Shown: one piece after another, positions 7,722 to 17,096 of the stretch | Position numbering within the stretch: position 1 is the stretch's first letter | Layout of the letters: every line of letters starts with the position of its first letter | NCBI GenBank assembly: GCA_017435385.1 | Contig: JAFSFB010000001.1 | Coordinates: 236,097 to 300,096, forward strand | DNA: 64,000 nt | Origin: Clostridia bacterium | GTDB lineage: Bacteria; Bacillota; Clostridia; Oscillospirales; Acutalibacteraceae | Reading direction: 5' to 3' | Notes under the pieces: generated by a model | Seen by the model: only the letters and a program-made list of their open reading frames with translations | Databases searched by the model: none | Told to the model about the DNA's origin: nothing | Position numbers and translations under genes: made by a program

Positions 7722-9044
7722 ATGGAAAGTTATATTATAATTGCCCTGCTTGCGGCGGTAATCGTTCTGCTTGTTGTTCTTCTTGTCAGGCAGAGCAGGA
7801 ACAGCTCCGCCAAGAAGATCGACTCTCTCAACGAAGGGCTCAGCGGACTCTCAAAGGCTCTCGGAACGGAATTTGAGAGAAGCCGCCGTGAAACTCAGAT
7901 AAGCCAGAGGGATATGCGTCTTGAAACCGCTCAGGCAATGGACGATATGAAATCGAAGCTCGAAACGCTCCGCCTCGACAATGCGAAGCAGAGCGCAGAG
8001 CTGACAAAAGCGATGAGCGACTCCCTTGCGGCGATAAGGCTCAACAACATGGAGCAGAACGAAAAGCAGAGCCGAAATCTCTCCGAAGCCGTTGACAGAA
8101 TGCGTGAGAGCAACGAAAAGAAGCTCGAGCAGATGCGTCTGACGGTTGACGAAAAGCTGACGGCAACTCTTTCGCAAAGACTCGACAGCTCTTTCAAAAC
8201 GGTTTCCGACCGCCTTGAAAATGTTTATAAATCACTCGGCGAAATGAAGGAGCTTTCAAACGGCGTTACCGCAAATGTTGCTTCGCTCAACAGAGTGCTG
8301 ACCAATGTCAAGGCAAGAGGAACATGGGCTGAGGTTCAGCTCGGAGCAATTCTTGACCAGACCATCCCCGCCATGTACGAAACGAATTTCGCCTGCAATC
8401 CCGCCTCAAAGGACAGAGTCGAGTTTGCCGTGCGTATTCCCTCGGGCGATGACAGCGGAAGAATAACATATCTTCCCATCGACTCAAAGTTCCCCATGGA
8501 GGACTATATCCGTCTTTGCGATGCTGCCGACAATGCGGATGCCGAGGCTCTTGCCGCTGCGAGAAAGGCTCTCGAGGCACGCATTCTCGGAGAAGCGAAA
8601 ACGATCGCAAAATATATCAATGTTCCCACAACAACGCCTTTTGCAATAATGTATCTTGCAACGGAAGGTCTTTATGCCGAGGTCGTTTCGTCGAGAAACG
8701 GTATCAGCGAACGGATCCGCAGTGAGTTCAATATCATGATCGCAGGTCCGTCAACGATAACCGCCCTGCTTAACTCCCTTTCGCTCGGCTTCAGAGCGGT
8801 TGCCATTAACGAAAAGGCGAACGAGGTCCGTCTGCTTCTTGCGGCGGCAAAGGTTCAGTATGACAAGTTCGGAGTTGTTCTTCAGAAGGCGAAGCAGAAA
8901 ATTGCCGAAGCAGGCAAATCCCTCGAGGAAGCCGACCACCGCAACGAGGTCATCCGCAAAAAGCTCAAAAAGGTTGAAGAAATCGACGGCATGAACGCCG
9001 ATGAAATATTAGGTTTGGAAGAAAATAATAACTCAGATACATAA
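7722..9044 (+). CDS. rmuC: DNA recombination protein RmuC
   Basis: 440 aa. Residues 1-22 form a single membrane anchor (YIIIALLAAVIVLLVVLLV). Residues ~30-165 are a long charged coiled coil. The C-terminal RmuC domain follows (about 180-420) with characteristic stretches RGTWAEVQLG, YLPIDSKFPMEDY and IMIAGPSTITALLNSL. RmuC proteins limit recombination between short inverted repeats and have a predicted endonuclease-like core in which the DSKFP segment supplies an acidic/Lys pair. The next gene (GH3) starts 13 bp downstream and may be cotranscribed, though with no obvious functional link. Confidence 0.92.
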   Translation: MESYIIIALLAAVIVLLVVLLVRQSRNSSAKKIDSLNEGLSGLSKALGTEFERSRRETQISQRDMRLETAQAMDDMKSKLETLRLDNAKQSAELTKAMSDSLAAIRLNNMEQNEKQSRNLSEAVDRMRESNEKKLEQMRLTVDEKLTATLSQRLDSSFKTVSDRLENVYKSLGEMKELSNGVTANVASLNRVLTNVKARGTWAEVQLGAILDQTIPAMYETNFACNPASKDRVEFAVRIPSGDDSGRITYLPIDSKFPMEDYIRLCDAADNADAEALAAARKALEARILGEAKTIAKYINVPTTTPFAIMYLATEGLYAEVVSSRNGISERIRSEFNIMIAGPSTITALLNSLSLGFRAVAINEKANEVRLLLAAAKVQYDKFGVVLQKAKQKIAEAGKSLEEADHRNEVIRKKLKKVEEIDGMNADEILGLEENNNSDT

Positions 9045-9057
9045 GGAGGAACCAATA

Positions 9058-11475
9058 ATGAAAGATCCCAAAGAAATTCTCGCTTTGATGTCCCTTGAAG
9101 AAAAGGCCGCAATCTGCGACGGCGAAAACTTCTGGAACCTCAAAGCAATGGAAAAGTACGGCATTCCGTCAATCATGGTCTGCGACGGCCCTCACGGACT
9201 TCGCAAAAAGGACTACGAGAAAAAGGGCGACAGCCTGAGCAACAGCGTTCCCGCAATCAGCTATCCCACGGCCGCAACAACCGCTTGCTCATGGGATCCC
9301 GACCTTCTCTATGAAATGGGCGTTGCTCTTGGTAAGAAGTGCCTCAAGGAAAAGGTCGGCGTGCTCCTCGGCCCCGGCATCAACATGAAGCGTTCTCCTC
9401 TCTGCGGCAGAAACTTTGAATATTTCTCAGAGGATCCCATCCTTGCGGGTGAGCTTGCCGCAAGCTTCATCAACGGCGTTCAGTCCATGGGTGTCGGCAC
9501 ATCTCTCAAGCATTTCTGCGCAAACAGCCAGGAAACACGCAGAATGACCTGCGATTCCGTTGTTGACGAAAGAGCTCTCAGAGAAATCTATCTCACAGCT
9601 TTTGAAATTGCCGTCAAGAAGGCTCAGCCCTGGACGGTCATGAACTCCTATAACAAGATCAACGGCGCTCACGGCTCCGAAAACAGACACACTCAGATTG
9701 AAATTCTCCGTGACGAATGGGGCTTCAACGGCGTTGTTGTCAGCGACTGGGGCGCAGTCAACAACCGTGTTCTCGGCTTCAAGAACGGCAACGACCTCGA
9801 AATGCCTTCCTCGGGCGGCTCGGGCGCAAAGAAGATCGTTGATGCCGTCAAGAGCGGTGAGCTCGACGAGGCAGTTCTCAACGAAAGAGCTCTCAACATG
9901 CTCAACCTCATCAAGAAGGCTGTTGACGGTTCAAAGGAAAACTATGCATATAACGATATCGACGATCAGCCTCTTGCAAGAAAGATCGCCGCTCAGTCGA
10001 TGGTTCTTCTTAAGAACGACGGCATTCTTCCCCTCAAAAAGGGCAGCAAGATCGCTGTTATCGGTGAGCTCGCAAGAACTCCCAGATATCAAGGTGCAGG
10101 CTCATCACATATCAACCCCACAAAGCTCGACAACGCTCTTGATGAGCTGAAGGCTTCGGGCTTCGAGGTTGAGTTTGCTCAGGGCTATGAGCTCAAGGCA
10201 AAGAAGGCGAAGAAGAACGCCGCTCATATTGCAGAAGCCGTTGAGCTTGCAAAGAAGAGCGAAAAGGTCGTTCTCTTCATCGGTCTTACCGACGATTATG
10301 AAGCAGAAGGCTTCGACAGACAGATCATGACTCTTCCCGATGCTCACGACAAGCTCGTTGAAGAGGTTCTCAAGGTCAACAAGAATGTTGTTGTTGTTCT
10401 CGCAGGCGGTTCACCCGTTGAAATGCCCTGGAACGACGGCGTAAACGCAGTTCTTCATTCATATCTCGGCGGTCAGGCAGGTGCAGGTGCGGTTGCCGAT
10501 ATCCTTTGCGGCGATGTCAATCCCAGCGGTAAGCTTCCCGAAACATATCCCATGTGCTATAACTGCACTCCCGCCAAGAACTTCTTCCCCGGCAACCCTG
10601 CTTCCGTTGAATACAGAGAAAGCGTTTATATCGGCTACAGATACTATGACAAGGTTGAAAGAAAGGTCCGCTATCCCTTCGGCTTCGGTCTTTCATATAC
10701 TACCTTTGAATACAGCAACCTTAAACTCGATAAGACCGAGATGGACGAAAACGACACTCTTGCCGTTTCGTTCACCGTCAAGAATACAGGCTCGGTTGCA
10801 GGCTATGAAACAGCTCAGCTCTATGTTGCTGACAAGGAAAGCACGATCTACAGACCCGTCAAGGAGCTCAAGGGCTTCAAGAAGGTATGGCTCGAGGCAG
10901 GCGAAAGCAAGGAGATCACAATTCAGCTTTCAAAGAGAGCCTTTGCTTTCTATAATGTAAACATCAATGACTGGTGCGTTGAAAGCGGCGAATTCGACAT
11001 CCTCGTCGGCGCATCGAGCGCAGACATCAAGCTCAGCGCAACCGTCAATGTTTCCGCTTCCGAAGCAGATATTCCCGATTACCGTCAGACAGCTCCTCTC
11101 TATTACACAGGTGAGGTTCAGAACATGCCCGCAGAGCAGTTCGTTGCAGTCCTCGGCAGAGAGCTTCCTCCCTCCGACTATGCTCCCGACAGAAAGCTCG
11201 GCATTGTTGACACCTTTGAAAGCTGCAGCCATACAAAGAACGGCAAGAGAATGTATAAGCTTCTCAAGACTCTCGTTCCTGCAGGCTTTGCTCAGGCGAT
11301 CGCTCTTCAGACTCCGTTCCGTGATTTCATCAGCATGAGCGGCGGCGTATTCAGCGAGCAGATGGCTGAAGGACTTGTCAGACTTCTCAGCGGTGAAAAG
11401 GGCGGCATCCGCATGATCCTCAAGGGCATTCCCAAGGCGATCGCAGGTGTAGGTCCTCTTCTCAAGAACATCTAA
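9058..11475 (+). CDS. Glycoside hydrolase family 3 beta-glucosidase-like enzyme
   Basis: 805 aa, cytosolic (no signal peptide). The N-terminal GH3 TIM barrel (1-300) contains the catalytic Asp230 in VVSDWGAV, the substrate-binding NFEYFSEDP and SLKHFCANSQE segments. The C-terminal alpha/beta sandwich (~320-530) starts with SMVLLKNDGILPL, and a fibronectin-III-like domain (~575-680) includes GYETAQLYV. It should release beta-linked glucose, or a related sugar, from the non-reducing end of oligosaccharides. The last ~110 residues after the Fn3-like domain are an extension also seen in clostridial GH3 enzymes; its role is unknown. Codon use is strongly biased (AAG, CTC, GGC), suggesting high expression. 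The ribosome site AAGGAGG lies 9 nt upstream of ATG. Confidence 0.9.
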   Translation: MKDPKEILALMSLEEKAAICDGENFWNLKAMEKYGIPSIMVCDGPHGLRKKDYEKKGDSLSNSVPAISYPTAATTACSWDPDLLYEMGVALGKKCLKEKVGVLLGPGINMKRSPLCGRNFEYFSEDPILAGELAASFINGVQSMGVGTSLKHFCANSQETRRMTCDSVVDERALREIYLTAFEIAVKKAQPWTVMNSYNKINGAHGSENRHTQIEILRDEWGFNGVVVSDWGAVNNRVLGFKNGNDLEMPSSGGSGAKKIVDAVKSGELDEAVLNERALNMLNLIKKAVDGSKENYAYNDIDDQPLARKIAAQSMVLLKNDGILPLKKGSKIAVIGELARTPRYQGAGSSHINPTKLDNALDELKASGFEVEFAQGYELKAKKAKKNAAHIAEAVELAKKSEKVVLFIGLTDDYEAEGFDRQIMTLPDAHDKLVEEVLKVNKNVVVVLAGGSPVEMPWNDGVNAVLHSYLGGQAGAGAVADILCGDVNPSGKLPETYPMCYNCTPAKNFFPGNPASVEYRESVYIGYRYYDKVERKVRYPFGFGLSYTTFEYSNLKLDKTEMDENDTLAVSFTVKNTGSVAGYETAQLYVADKESTIYRPVKELKGFKKVWLEAGESKEITIQLSKRAFAFYNVNINDWCVESGEFDILVGASSADIKLSATVNVSASEADIPDYRQTAPLYYTGEVQNMPAEQFVAVLGRELPPSDYAPDRKLGIVDTFESCSHTKNGKRMYKLLKTLVPAGFAQAIALQTPFRDFISMSGGVFSEQMAEGLVRLLSGEKGGIRMILKGIPKAIAGVGPLLKNI

Positions 11476-11492
11476 AATCAGGAGAAAAGAAA

Positions 11493-14400
11493 ATGAGTAA
11501 CAGGAAGAATATCCGCAAGGTGATAAGCGTTCTGCTTGCCCTTGCAATAGTCCTTGTGAGCGTTCCGTTCTCGGTCAGTGCGGAAAGCTCGGCAATAAGA
11601 TTCGGTGTCATTTCCGATATTCATTATTTTGCGAATTCGCTCAAGGGCGATTACAGCGAAGAATATAAGGAATGGCTCTATAACAAGCACAAGGAATATG
11701 ACGAAGCGGATTCGCTTCTGTCAAATGCGCTCGACGGCGTTCTTCGCAACGCCGCCGATGACGGCGCAACATATGTTCTTATTCCCGGCGACCTTACAAA
11801 AGACGGCGCAAAAGAAAGCCATAAGGCTCTTGCCGAAAAGCTTGCCGCTTTTGAAAACGAAACAGGCATTCCCGTTTATGTTGTTCCCGGCAACCACGAC
11901 ATCAACAATTCAAAAGCGATAACCTTTGAAAACGGTTATGAAGAGCCTGCAGAAAAAACCTCTCCCGAGGCTTTCCGTGAGATATATGCGGATTTCGGTT
12001 ATGACGAGGCAGACTCCGTTTTTGTTCCCGACGAGGGCGACAAGGGCGGCATGCTTTCCTACACAAAGGTTCTCGGCGGATATAAGCTCATCGCCATTGA
12101 CAGCTGTATGTACAGCGAGGATAACGGCGCAGAGGATAACGAGCACATGACCGACGGCAGAATCGGCGACGACCTGCTCGAATGGATCGTCGATGAATGC
12201 GAGGATGCCGAAGAAAGAGGTCTGACGATCATCGGCATGCAGCACCATAATCTCATTCCCCACATGACCATCGAAGAAGCCACCTTCTGGCCCTTCGTTG
12301 TTCAGGACTGGGTTCAGATTGCCGATGCATATGCCGACTCGGGCATGCACTATGTTTTCACGGGACATCTTCATGCAAACGATGTTTCCGCTCATGTTTC
12401 AGATAACGGCGAAACCGTTTACGATATCCTCACGCCCACTCTCACGGGCTATCCCAACTACTATAAGATCGTTGATTTTGTTTCCGACGGAACAAACATC
12501 GATTTCGATATGAAAACGCTCGATGTTGACGAATACCGGAATGTTGTCGGCGATGACGGAACGGTCTATGAGAAGCCGTTCAGACTTACCTATTCCTTTG
12601 AGCGCACCTATGGAAAGGGCGGCGTCAAGGACCTTCTTGAAGGAATAATCCACCCGTTTATTTCAGGTCTTTTTGCGGATATTTCAGAGGTTGGCGGTCT
12701 TGTCAATTATCTTGCCGCAAGCGGTCTTGACCTTCAGCAGATAATCACCGATGCTCTCGGCACAAACGGTCTTGCCATCGGCAATGTTGATATTCTTACC
12801 GTCAGCACTAACCTCATGGGACTTATCAACGATATCGGCTCTCAGATCGACAGCGTTTATATCGATCAGCCCGAGCTGACTCTCGAAAAGATCGACACGA
12901 TCCTTGATAAGCTTCTTTCGTTCGAGCTTACCGACATGCCTGCAACATATCTCAACGATATGCTCGGCTATGAGGTCAGCGGCGGCTGCACAGTCGGTCA
13001 GCTTGCAACGACCGTTATGCTCACATATTATGACGGCAACGAAAACCTTGAGAACTATCCATATGTTGAGGACATTCTCGAGGGCTTTGACAGCGGCGTT
13101 CTGACCGAAAAATTCTTCAATCTTCTTCTTGAGGTTGTTGTTGACGACCTTGTCAAGAATGAGGTTCTTGCCAATATCGATCTCAATCCCGGCGCACTCT
13201 TCCCGCCTAAAACATTGTTTGCTCTTCTCGGCAGAGTGCTTCAGGGAATAACCGAGGCTCTTCTCGGCGGCGACACAAGTCTGCTCAACATTGTTGACTC
13301 AGTTCTCGGTCTGCCCGTTGTTCCCGAAGAATATTCTTCGCTCGATGCCATTATCGATAATCTCGCAGGCAAATATCTGACCTTCAGCCAGTTTGAGTCA
13401 TGGGGCTACACCATTTCATGGATGCTCGGCTCGTTCTTCATTGACGAAAATCCCGAGGAGAAAAAGGATCTCAATGTTTCTCTTCCTTATTCGGGTGCTG
13501 TTGAAGTTGATGTTTCAAAGGAGAATTACAGAGCTCCCTCTCAGATCACCGTCACCCTCGGCGAAGATTCTTCGACAGAGGCAAACATCACGTGGCTCAC
13601 CAAATACAGCCTTACAGCTTCGGATATTGAGCTGATTCCTTACAGCGAAAACCCCGTTTTCACGGGAAAGCCGACGGTTGATTCAAGAATCGATGCTTCA
13701 AGCGAAACCGTTATCAGAAGCTATCCCGGTGCGGATATAGGTCTTCTCCTCGTGCTTCTGCCCTACGAAACGGAATATGTTCACCATACCGTTAAGCTTA
13801 CGGGTCTTGAGCCGAACACAAAGTATTCCTACAGAATCGGCGATGCTGAAAAGGGCTGGTGGAGCGAGGCAGGCGTTATTCAGACCGCAGGCGGCGATGA
13901 CGATGCATTCACCTTCATTACGGTGACCGATCCTCAGGCTCAGCGTCCCGACCATTATGACAGATATGCCGAAACGATCGAAACTGCACACGAGCTTTAT
14001 CCCGATGCAAGATTTGTTGTTTCCGCAGGCGATCAGGTCGATATGGGCGGCAACAACAAGCATTGGAACTATTTCCTCAATTCGACCGATGAGTTCATGA
14101 ACCTTCCCTTTATGCCGACAACGGGCAACCACGAAAAGGACGGTGCGGTTCTTACGGGAATTTTTGAGCTTCCGAATGTTCCCGAGCAGGATCTCGATTC
14201 GGGCGTGTTCTATTCATACGAGTATAACGGAGTCCATTTCACGGTTCTCAACACGAACGATGATGAGGACGACAAGCTCAGCGACGCTCAGATTGACTGG
14301 CTCACGAATGACATAAAGAACAGCAACGCAAAATTCAACATTGTTGTTCTTCACAAAGCTCCCTATTCCAACGGCTCCCACTTCGAGGACGGCGATGTTG

Positions 14401-14945
14401 AGGGTATCAGAAGTCAGCTCAGCGCTCTTCTTCCCCATCTCGGAGTTGACCTTGTTGTTCAGGGACATGACCATGTTTACCTGCGTACAGATGCTCTCAA
14501 CGCAAACGCAGTTGTTCCCTGCAAGACCGAAACCGTAACATATAACGGTCAGGATTATGAGATGAAGATCAATCCCAAGGGAACGGTCTATTCGATCTGC
14601 GGAACCTCGGGCGTCAAGGTTTATGACACGGTGGATGTCACCGCAACCGACGGCTCATTCCCGAGAGCGGAGGCGATCGTTGAAAGCGAATATTCGATGT
14701 TCACCGCAATAACGGTTGACGGCGACAGACTCTATTACAACGCCTATCAGGTCGTTGACGGCGAAGCGGTCTGCGTTGATTCGTTCTCAATCGAAAGCGA
14801 CGGTTCGAGCGGAACGGGCATCGATGCTCTCGACAGCATTCTGACCTCGATTCTCTCAAAGCTCAATATCAAGCTTATCTGGAAACCGCTCAACTTCATT
14901 TTCAGCCTTATCGGAAAATTCATGAAGCTTATCAGAGCAATATAA
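11493..14945 (+). CDS. Exported protein with two metallophosphoesterase domains
   Basis: 1150 aa. A Sec signal peptide occupies 1-30 (VSAES). The first calcineurin-like phosphoesterase domain (~35-330) shows SDIH (Asp42, His44), GD (99-100), GNHD (133-136), MQHH and GHLH metal-ligand motifs. A helical linker (~370-650) follows. Then comes an Fn3-like domain and a purple-acid-phosphatase-type domain (~690-1070) with AGDQ (~846), GNHE (~877) and GHDHVYLR (~990). The C-terminus ends in a hydrophobic basic helix. It probably acts outside the cell on phosphate esters. Two full metallophosphatase modules in one chain is uncommon. It starts 17 bp after the GH3 gene with AGGAGA 8 nt before ATG, so the two may form an operon. 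Confidence 0.88.
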   Translation: MSNRKNIRKVISVLLALAIVLVSVPFSVSAESSAIRFGVISDIHYFANSLKGDYSEEYKEWLYNKHKEYDEADSLLSNALDGVLRNAADDGATYVLIPGDLTKDGAKESHKALAEKLAAFENETGIPVYVVPGNHDINNSKAITFENGYEEPAEKTSPEAFREIYADFGYDEADSVFVPDEGDKGGMLSYTKVLGGYKLIAIDSCMYSEDNGAEDNEHMTDGRIGDDLLEWIVDECEDAEERGLTIIGMQHHNLIPHMTIEEATFWPFVVQDWVQIADAYADSGMHYVFTGHLHANDVSAHVSDNGETVYDILTPTLTGYPNYYKIVDFVSDGTNIDFDMKTLDVDEYRNVVGDDGTVYEKPFRLTYSFERTYGKGGVKDLLEGIIHPFISGLFADISEVGGLVNYLAASGLDLQQIITDALGTNGLAIGNVDILTVSTNLMGLINDIGSQIDSVYIDQPELTLEKIDTILDKLLSFELTDMPATYLNDMLGYEVSGGCTVGQLATTVMLTYYDGNENLENYPYVEDILEGFDSGVLTEKFFNLLLEVVVDDLVKNEVLANIDLNPGALFPPKTLFALLGRVLQGITEALLGGDTSLLNIVDSVLGLPVVPEEYSSLDAIIDNLAGKYLTFSQFESWGYTISWMLGSFFIDENPEEKKDLNVSLPYSGAVEVDVSKENYRAPSQITVTLGEDSSTEANITWLTKYSLTASDIELIPYSENPVFTGKPTVDSRIDASSETVIRSYPGADIGLLLVLLPYETEYVHHTVKLTGLEPNTKYSYRIGDAEKGWWSEAGVIQTAGGDDDAFTFITVTDPQAQRPDHYDRYAETIETAHELYPDARFVVSAGDQVDMGGNNKHWNYFLNSTDEFMNLPFMPTTGNHEKDGAVLTGIFELPNVPEQDLDSGVFYSYEYNGVHFTVLNTNDDEDDKLSDAQIDWLTNDIKNSNAKFNIVVLHKAPYSNGSHFEDGDVEGIRSQLSALLPHLGVDLVVQGHDHVYLRTDALNANAVVPCKTETVTYNGQDYEMKINPKGTVYSICGTSGVKVYDTVDVTATDGSFPRAEAIVESEYSMFTAITVDGDRLYYNAYQVVDGEAVCVDSFSIESDGSSGTGIDALDSILTSILSKLNIKLIWKPLNFIFSLIGKFMKLIRAI

Positions 14946-14953
14946 AATAATTT

Positions 14954-14987
14954 TTCCGCTCCGACTCGGTGTCGGGGCGGAATTTTT
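14954..14987 (+). terminator. Intrinsic terminator after the double phosphatase gene
   Basis: TTCCGCTCCGAC and GTCGGGGCGGAA pair over 12 bp with one wobble around a 5-nt loop, followed by TTTTT. Confidence 0.9.
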
Positions 14988-15016
14988 ATGCCGTCGCAAA
15001 ATAAACGCTTTTTTTC

Positions 15017-15045
15017 TTGAATATGGGATTTAATAATGGTATAAT
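15017..15045 (+). promoter_or_regulatory. Promoter of murD
   Basis: TTGAAT (15017-15022), 17-bp spacer, TATAAT (15040-15045). It leaves a leader of just over 100 nt that contains the palindrome at 15066-15085. Confidence 0.65.
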
Positions 15046-15065
15046 TATTTTTAAGCTGATTTTTC

Positions 15066-15085
15066 GGGCGATTCGTGAATCGCCC
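15066..15085. repeat. Short GC-rich palindrome in the murD leader
   Basis: GGGCGATTC, GT, GAATCGCCC: 9-bp stem with a 2-nt loop, flanked by CCTGCA. The form GGGGCGnnn...nnnCGCCCC recurs at 1509-1530 and 25506-25524, suggesting a dispersed palindromic repeat family. Confidence 0.55.
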
Positions 15086-15158
15086 CTGCAAAATATAATC
15101 AGGTGTGGACAGAGTCCACCCTTAACTCTTCACTAAATACCCAAGGAGATGCATCAAC

Positions 15159-16460
15159 ATGTTTCAGCAGCTTATCGAATATTTTGCAAGCCGCAAGGTG
15201 CTTGTTCTCGGCTTCGGCAGAGAGGGCAGGTCAACCTATGACATAATCCGCCATAACCTTCCCGATAAGCATATCGGTATCGCAGATATGCGTGAGGTCG
15301 AGGTTTTTGACGATAATGTAACTCTCCATTGCGGACCCGATTATCTCGATGCGATCAAGGAATATGATACCGTTATCAAAACTCCCGGCATGTCCTTCAG
15401 GGATGTCTATGTGCCCGACGGCGTTGAGGTCACCTGCCAGACCGACCTTTTCCTGCGCTTTGCGGACTGCACCTGCGTCGGTGTCACGGGAACAAAGGGC
15501 AAAACAACAACCTCGACTCTTATCTACGGCATGGTAAAGCAGTCGGGCAAGAAAGCCTGCCTCATCGGCAATATCGGTGTGCCCGTGCTTGACAGCCTTG
15601 AAAACGAGAAGGTTGATGTTGCGGTCATCGAAATGTCGTCGCATCAGCTTGAATTCACGACCGCTTCGCCCCATGTTGCGGTCATGACGAATATCTATCC
15701 CGAGCATCTCGACCATTATAACGGCTTCGGCGGCTATGTTGCCGCAAAAATGAACATTATCCGCCATCAGACGGGAAGCGACTATTTCATCTGCAACGCC
15801 GAGCAGGATTTTGACCGCTATTTTGACTTTGCGAACGCAAAGCCGTCGGTTATCAGAGTCGGAATCAACGGCGGACTCGGCGACGAGGATATCATCGCCG
15901 CCGCAGGCGAAAACGAACGGCTCAAGGGCATTCATAACCGTCAGAATGTCTGCGTTGCCGCAACGGTTGCCCGCTGCCTCGGCATCAGCGAAGAGGATAT
16001 TCTCGAAGCGGTCAAAGGCTTTGCGGGAATCGAAAACCGAATGGAGCCCGTCGGTGAATACGGCGGCATAAAATTCTATAACGATTCGATAGCGACGATT
16101 CCCCATGCGGTCGAATGTGCAATCGAAGCCATCGGAGATGTTGACACTCTCATCTTCGGCGGCATGGACAGAGGCATCGATTATTCGGGCTTCAAGCGTT
16201 ATCTTCAGAAATGCCGTGTCCGCAACCTCATCGGCACTCCCGACACGGGCATCGAAATCTGCAAGGCTTTGATCGACATCGGATGCCCGAAGAATATCGT
16301 TCTCGCTCAGGACCTTGAGGAAGCGGTCGATGCCGCATTCAGATTCACGGAAAAGGGCAAAAGCTGTCTGATGTCGCCCGCCGCATCGAGCTACAATGTT
16401 TATAAGGACTTTGAGCATAAGGGAAACCATTTCAAACAGCTCGTCAGAGAGCATGAATAA
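15159..16460 (+). CDS. murD: UDP-N-acetylmuramoyl-L-alanine:D-glutamate ligase
   Basis: 433 aa. It adds D-glutamate to UDP-MurNAc-L-Ala in the cytosolic stage of peptidoglycan synthesis. The N-terminal Rossmann-like UDP-binding domain shows VLVLGFGREGRST. The central ATPase has the Mur-ligase P-loop GVTGTKGKTTT (~108-118), then EMSSHQL and NIYPEHLDHY. The C-terminal domain starts around 290 (ENRMEP, FYNDSIATIPHA). Length fits MurD (430-450). CCAAGGAG lies upstream of ATG. A 407-aa ORF on the opposite strand is a shadow. The gene is alone here rather than in a dcw cluster. Confidence 0.93.
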   Translation: MFQQLIEYFASRKVLVLGFGREGRSTYDIIRHNLPDKHIGIADMREVEVFDDNVTLHCGPDYLDAIKEYDTVIKTPGMSFRDVYVPDGVEVTCQTDLFLRFADCTCVGVTGTKGKTTTSTLIYGMVKQSGKKACLIGNIGVPVLDSLENEKVDVAVIEMSSHQLEFTTASPHVAVMTNIYPEHLDHYNGFGGYVAAKMNIIRHQTGSDYFICNAEQDFDRYFDFANAKPSVIRVGINGGLGDEDIIAAAGENERLKGIHNRQNVCVAATVARCLGISEEDILEAVKGFAGIENRMEPVGEYGGIKFYNDSIATIPHAVECAIEAIGDVDTLIFGGMDRGIDYSGFKRYLQKCRVRNLIGTPDTGIEICKALIDIGCPKNIVLAQDLEEAVDAAFRFTEKGKSCLMSPAASSYNVYKDFEHKGNHFKQLVREHE

Positions 16461-16468
16461 AAAATCAA

Positions 16469-16496
16469 GCAGAGAGCTTACCGCTCTCTGCTTTTT
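16469..16496. terminator. Bidirectional terminator between murD and the DUF3267 gene
   Basis: GCAGAGAGC, loop TTACC, GCTCTCTGC, followed by TTTTTG; preceded by an A-run that becomes a T-run on the minus strand. Confidence 0.9.
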
Positions 16497-16499
16497 GCT

Positions 16500-17078
16500 T
16501 TACATTTCTTTTTTATAAATTCCGTAGATTGTTTCGTTCTTGCCGACATGCTTCAGAGTGTAGAAAACCATGAAGATATCCGTATAGCTCGATATGCAGG
16601 ACATGATGAGAAGATAGATAAAATAAAGACTGAGAAGTCCGCCCGAGAAAGCCGCCGCCGCTGAAAATATAACAGCAAAAACCGCGCACGGAACAATGAA
16701 GCAGATTATCTGACGGCTTCTCGACAGATGTCCGTTAAAGAGAGCCGAAACCGCTCCGCCTCCTGCCGTTATGACGCATCTGTCGTCGAGCTTTCCCTTT
16801 GACATGACAAGCAGATGCAGAATTTCATGAAGCGGAACAACAACGATTATCAGCGTTGCAAGTGCAGAGAGAGCAATTATGACCTGATTCATTTTTCCGT
16901 AAGCCGCAAGCTCCTCCTTGAAAACCCTCGAAGCAACAAATATCAGGGCAACGAGCGCAATTCCGATAACCCTTGCCGGCATTCTGACCTTTTCCCAATG
17001 ATACCATTTCGTATAGCCGTTTTCCTCGGTTATCCCGTCGGCATCATAGTTATATTGCGGTTTCTTCTGAATTTTCAT
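16500..17078 (-). CDS. DUF3267 membrane metallopeptidase-like protein
   Basis: 192 aa with about four membrane helices. The second helix ends in HEILH (84-88), a zincin HExxH motif placed in the membrane as in site-2-protease-like DUF3267 proteins. A Gly-rich segment (TAGGGAVSALFNG) follows. It may be an intramembrane zinc protease, but the third zinc ligand cannot be fixed by eye. It starts 18 bp downstream of the XRE regulator's stop codon, so the two are probably cotranscribed. The ribosome site GGAGGTAT precedes ATG. Substrate unknown. Confidence 0.7.
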   Translation of the reverse strand: MKIQKKPQYNYDADGITEENGYTKWYHWEKVRMPARVIGIALVALIFVASRVFKEELAAYGKMNQVIIALSALATLIIVVVPLHEILHLLVMSKGKLDDRCVITAGGGAVSALFNGHLSRSRQIICFIVPCAVFAVIFSAAAAFSGGLLSLYFIYLLIMSCISSYTDIFMVFYTLKHVGKNETIYGIYKKEM

Positions 17079-17096
17079 GGTTATACCTCCGCCACC

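Noticed and set aside
15231..16454. 407-codon open frame opposite murD
   Set aside because: Antisense shadow of a gene with all MurD motifs; no ribosome site.
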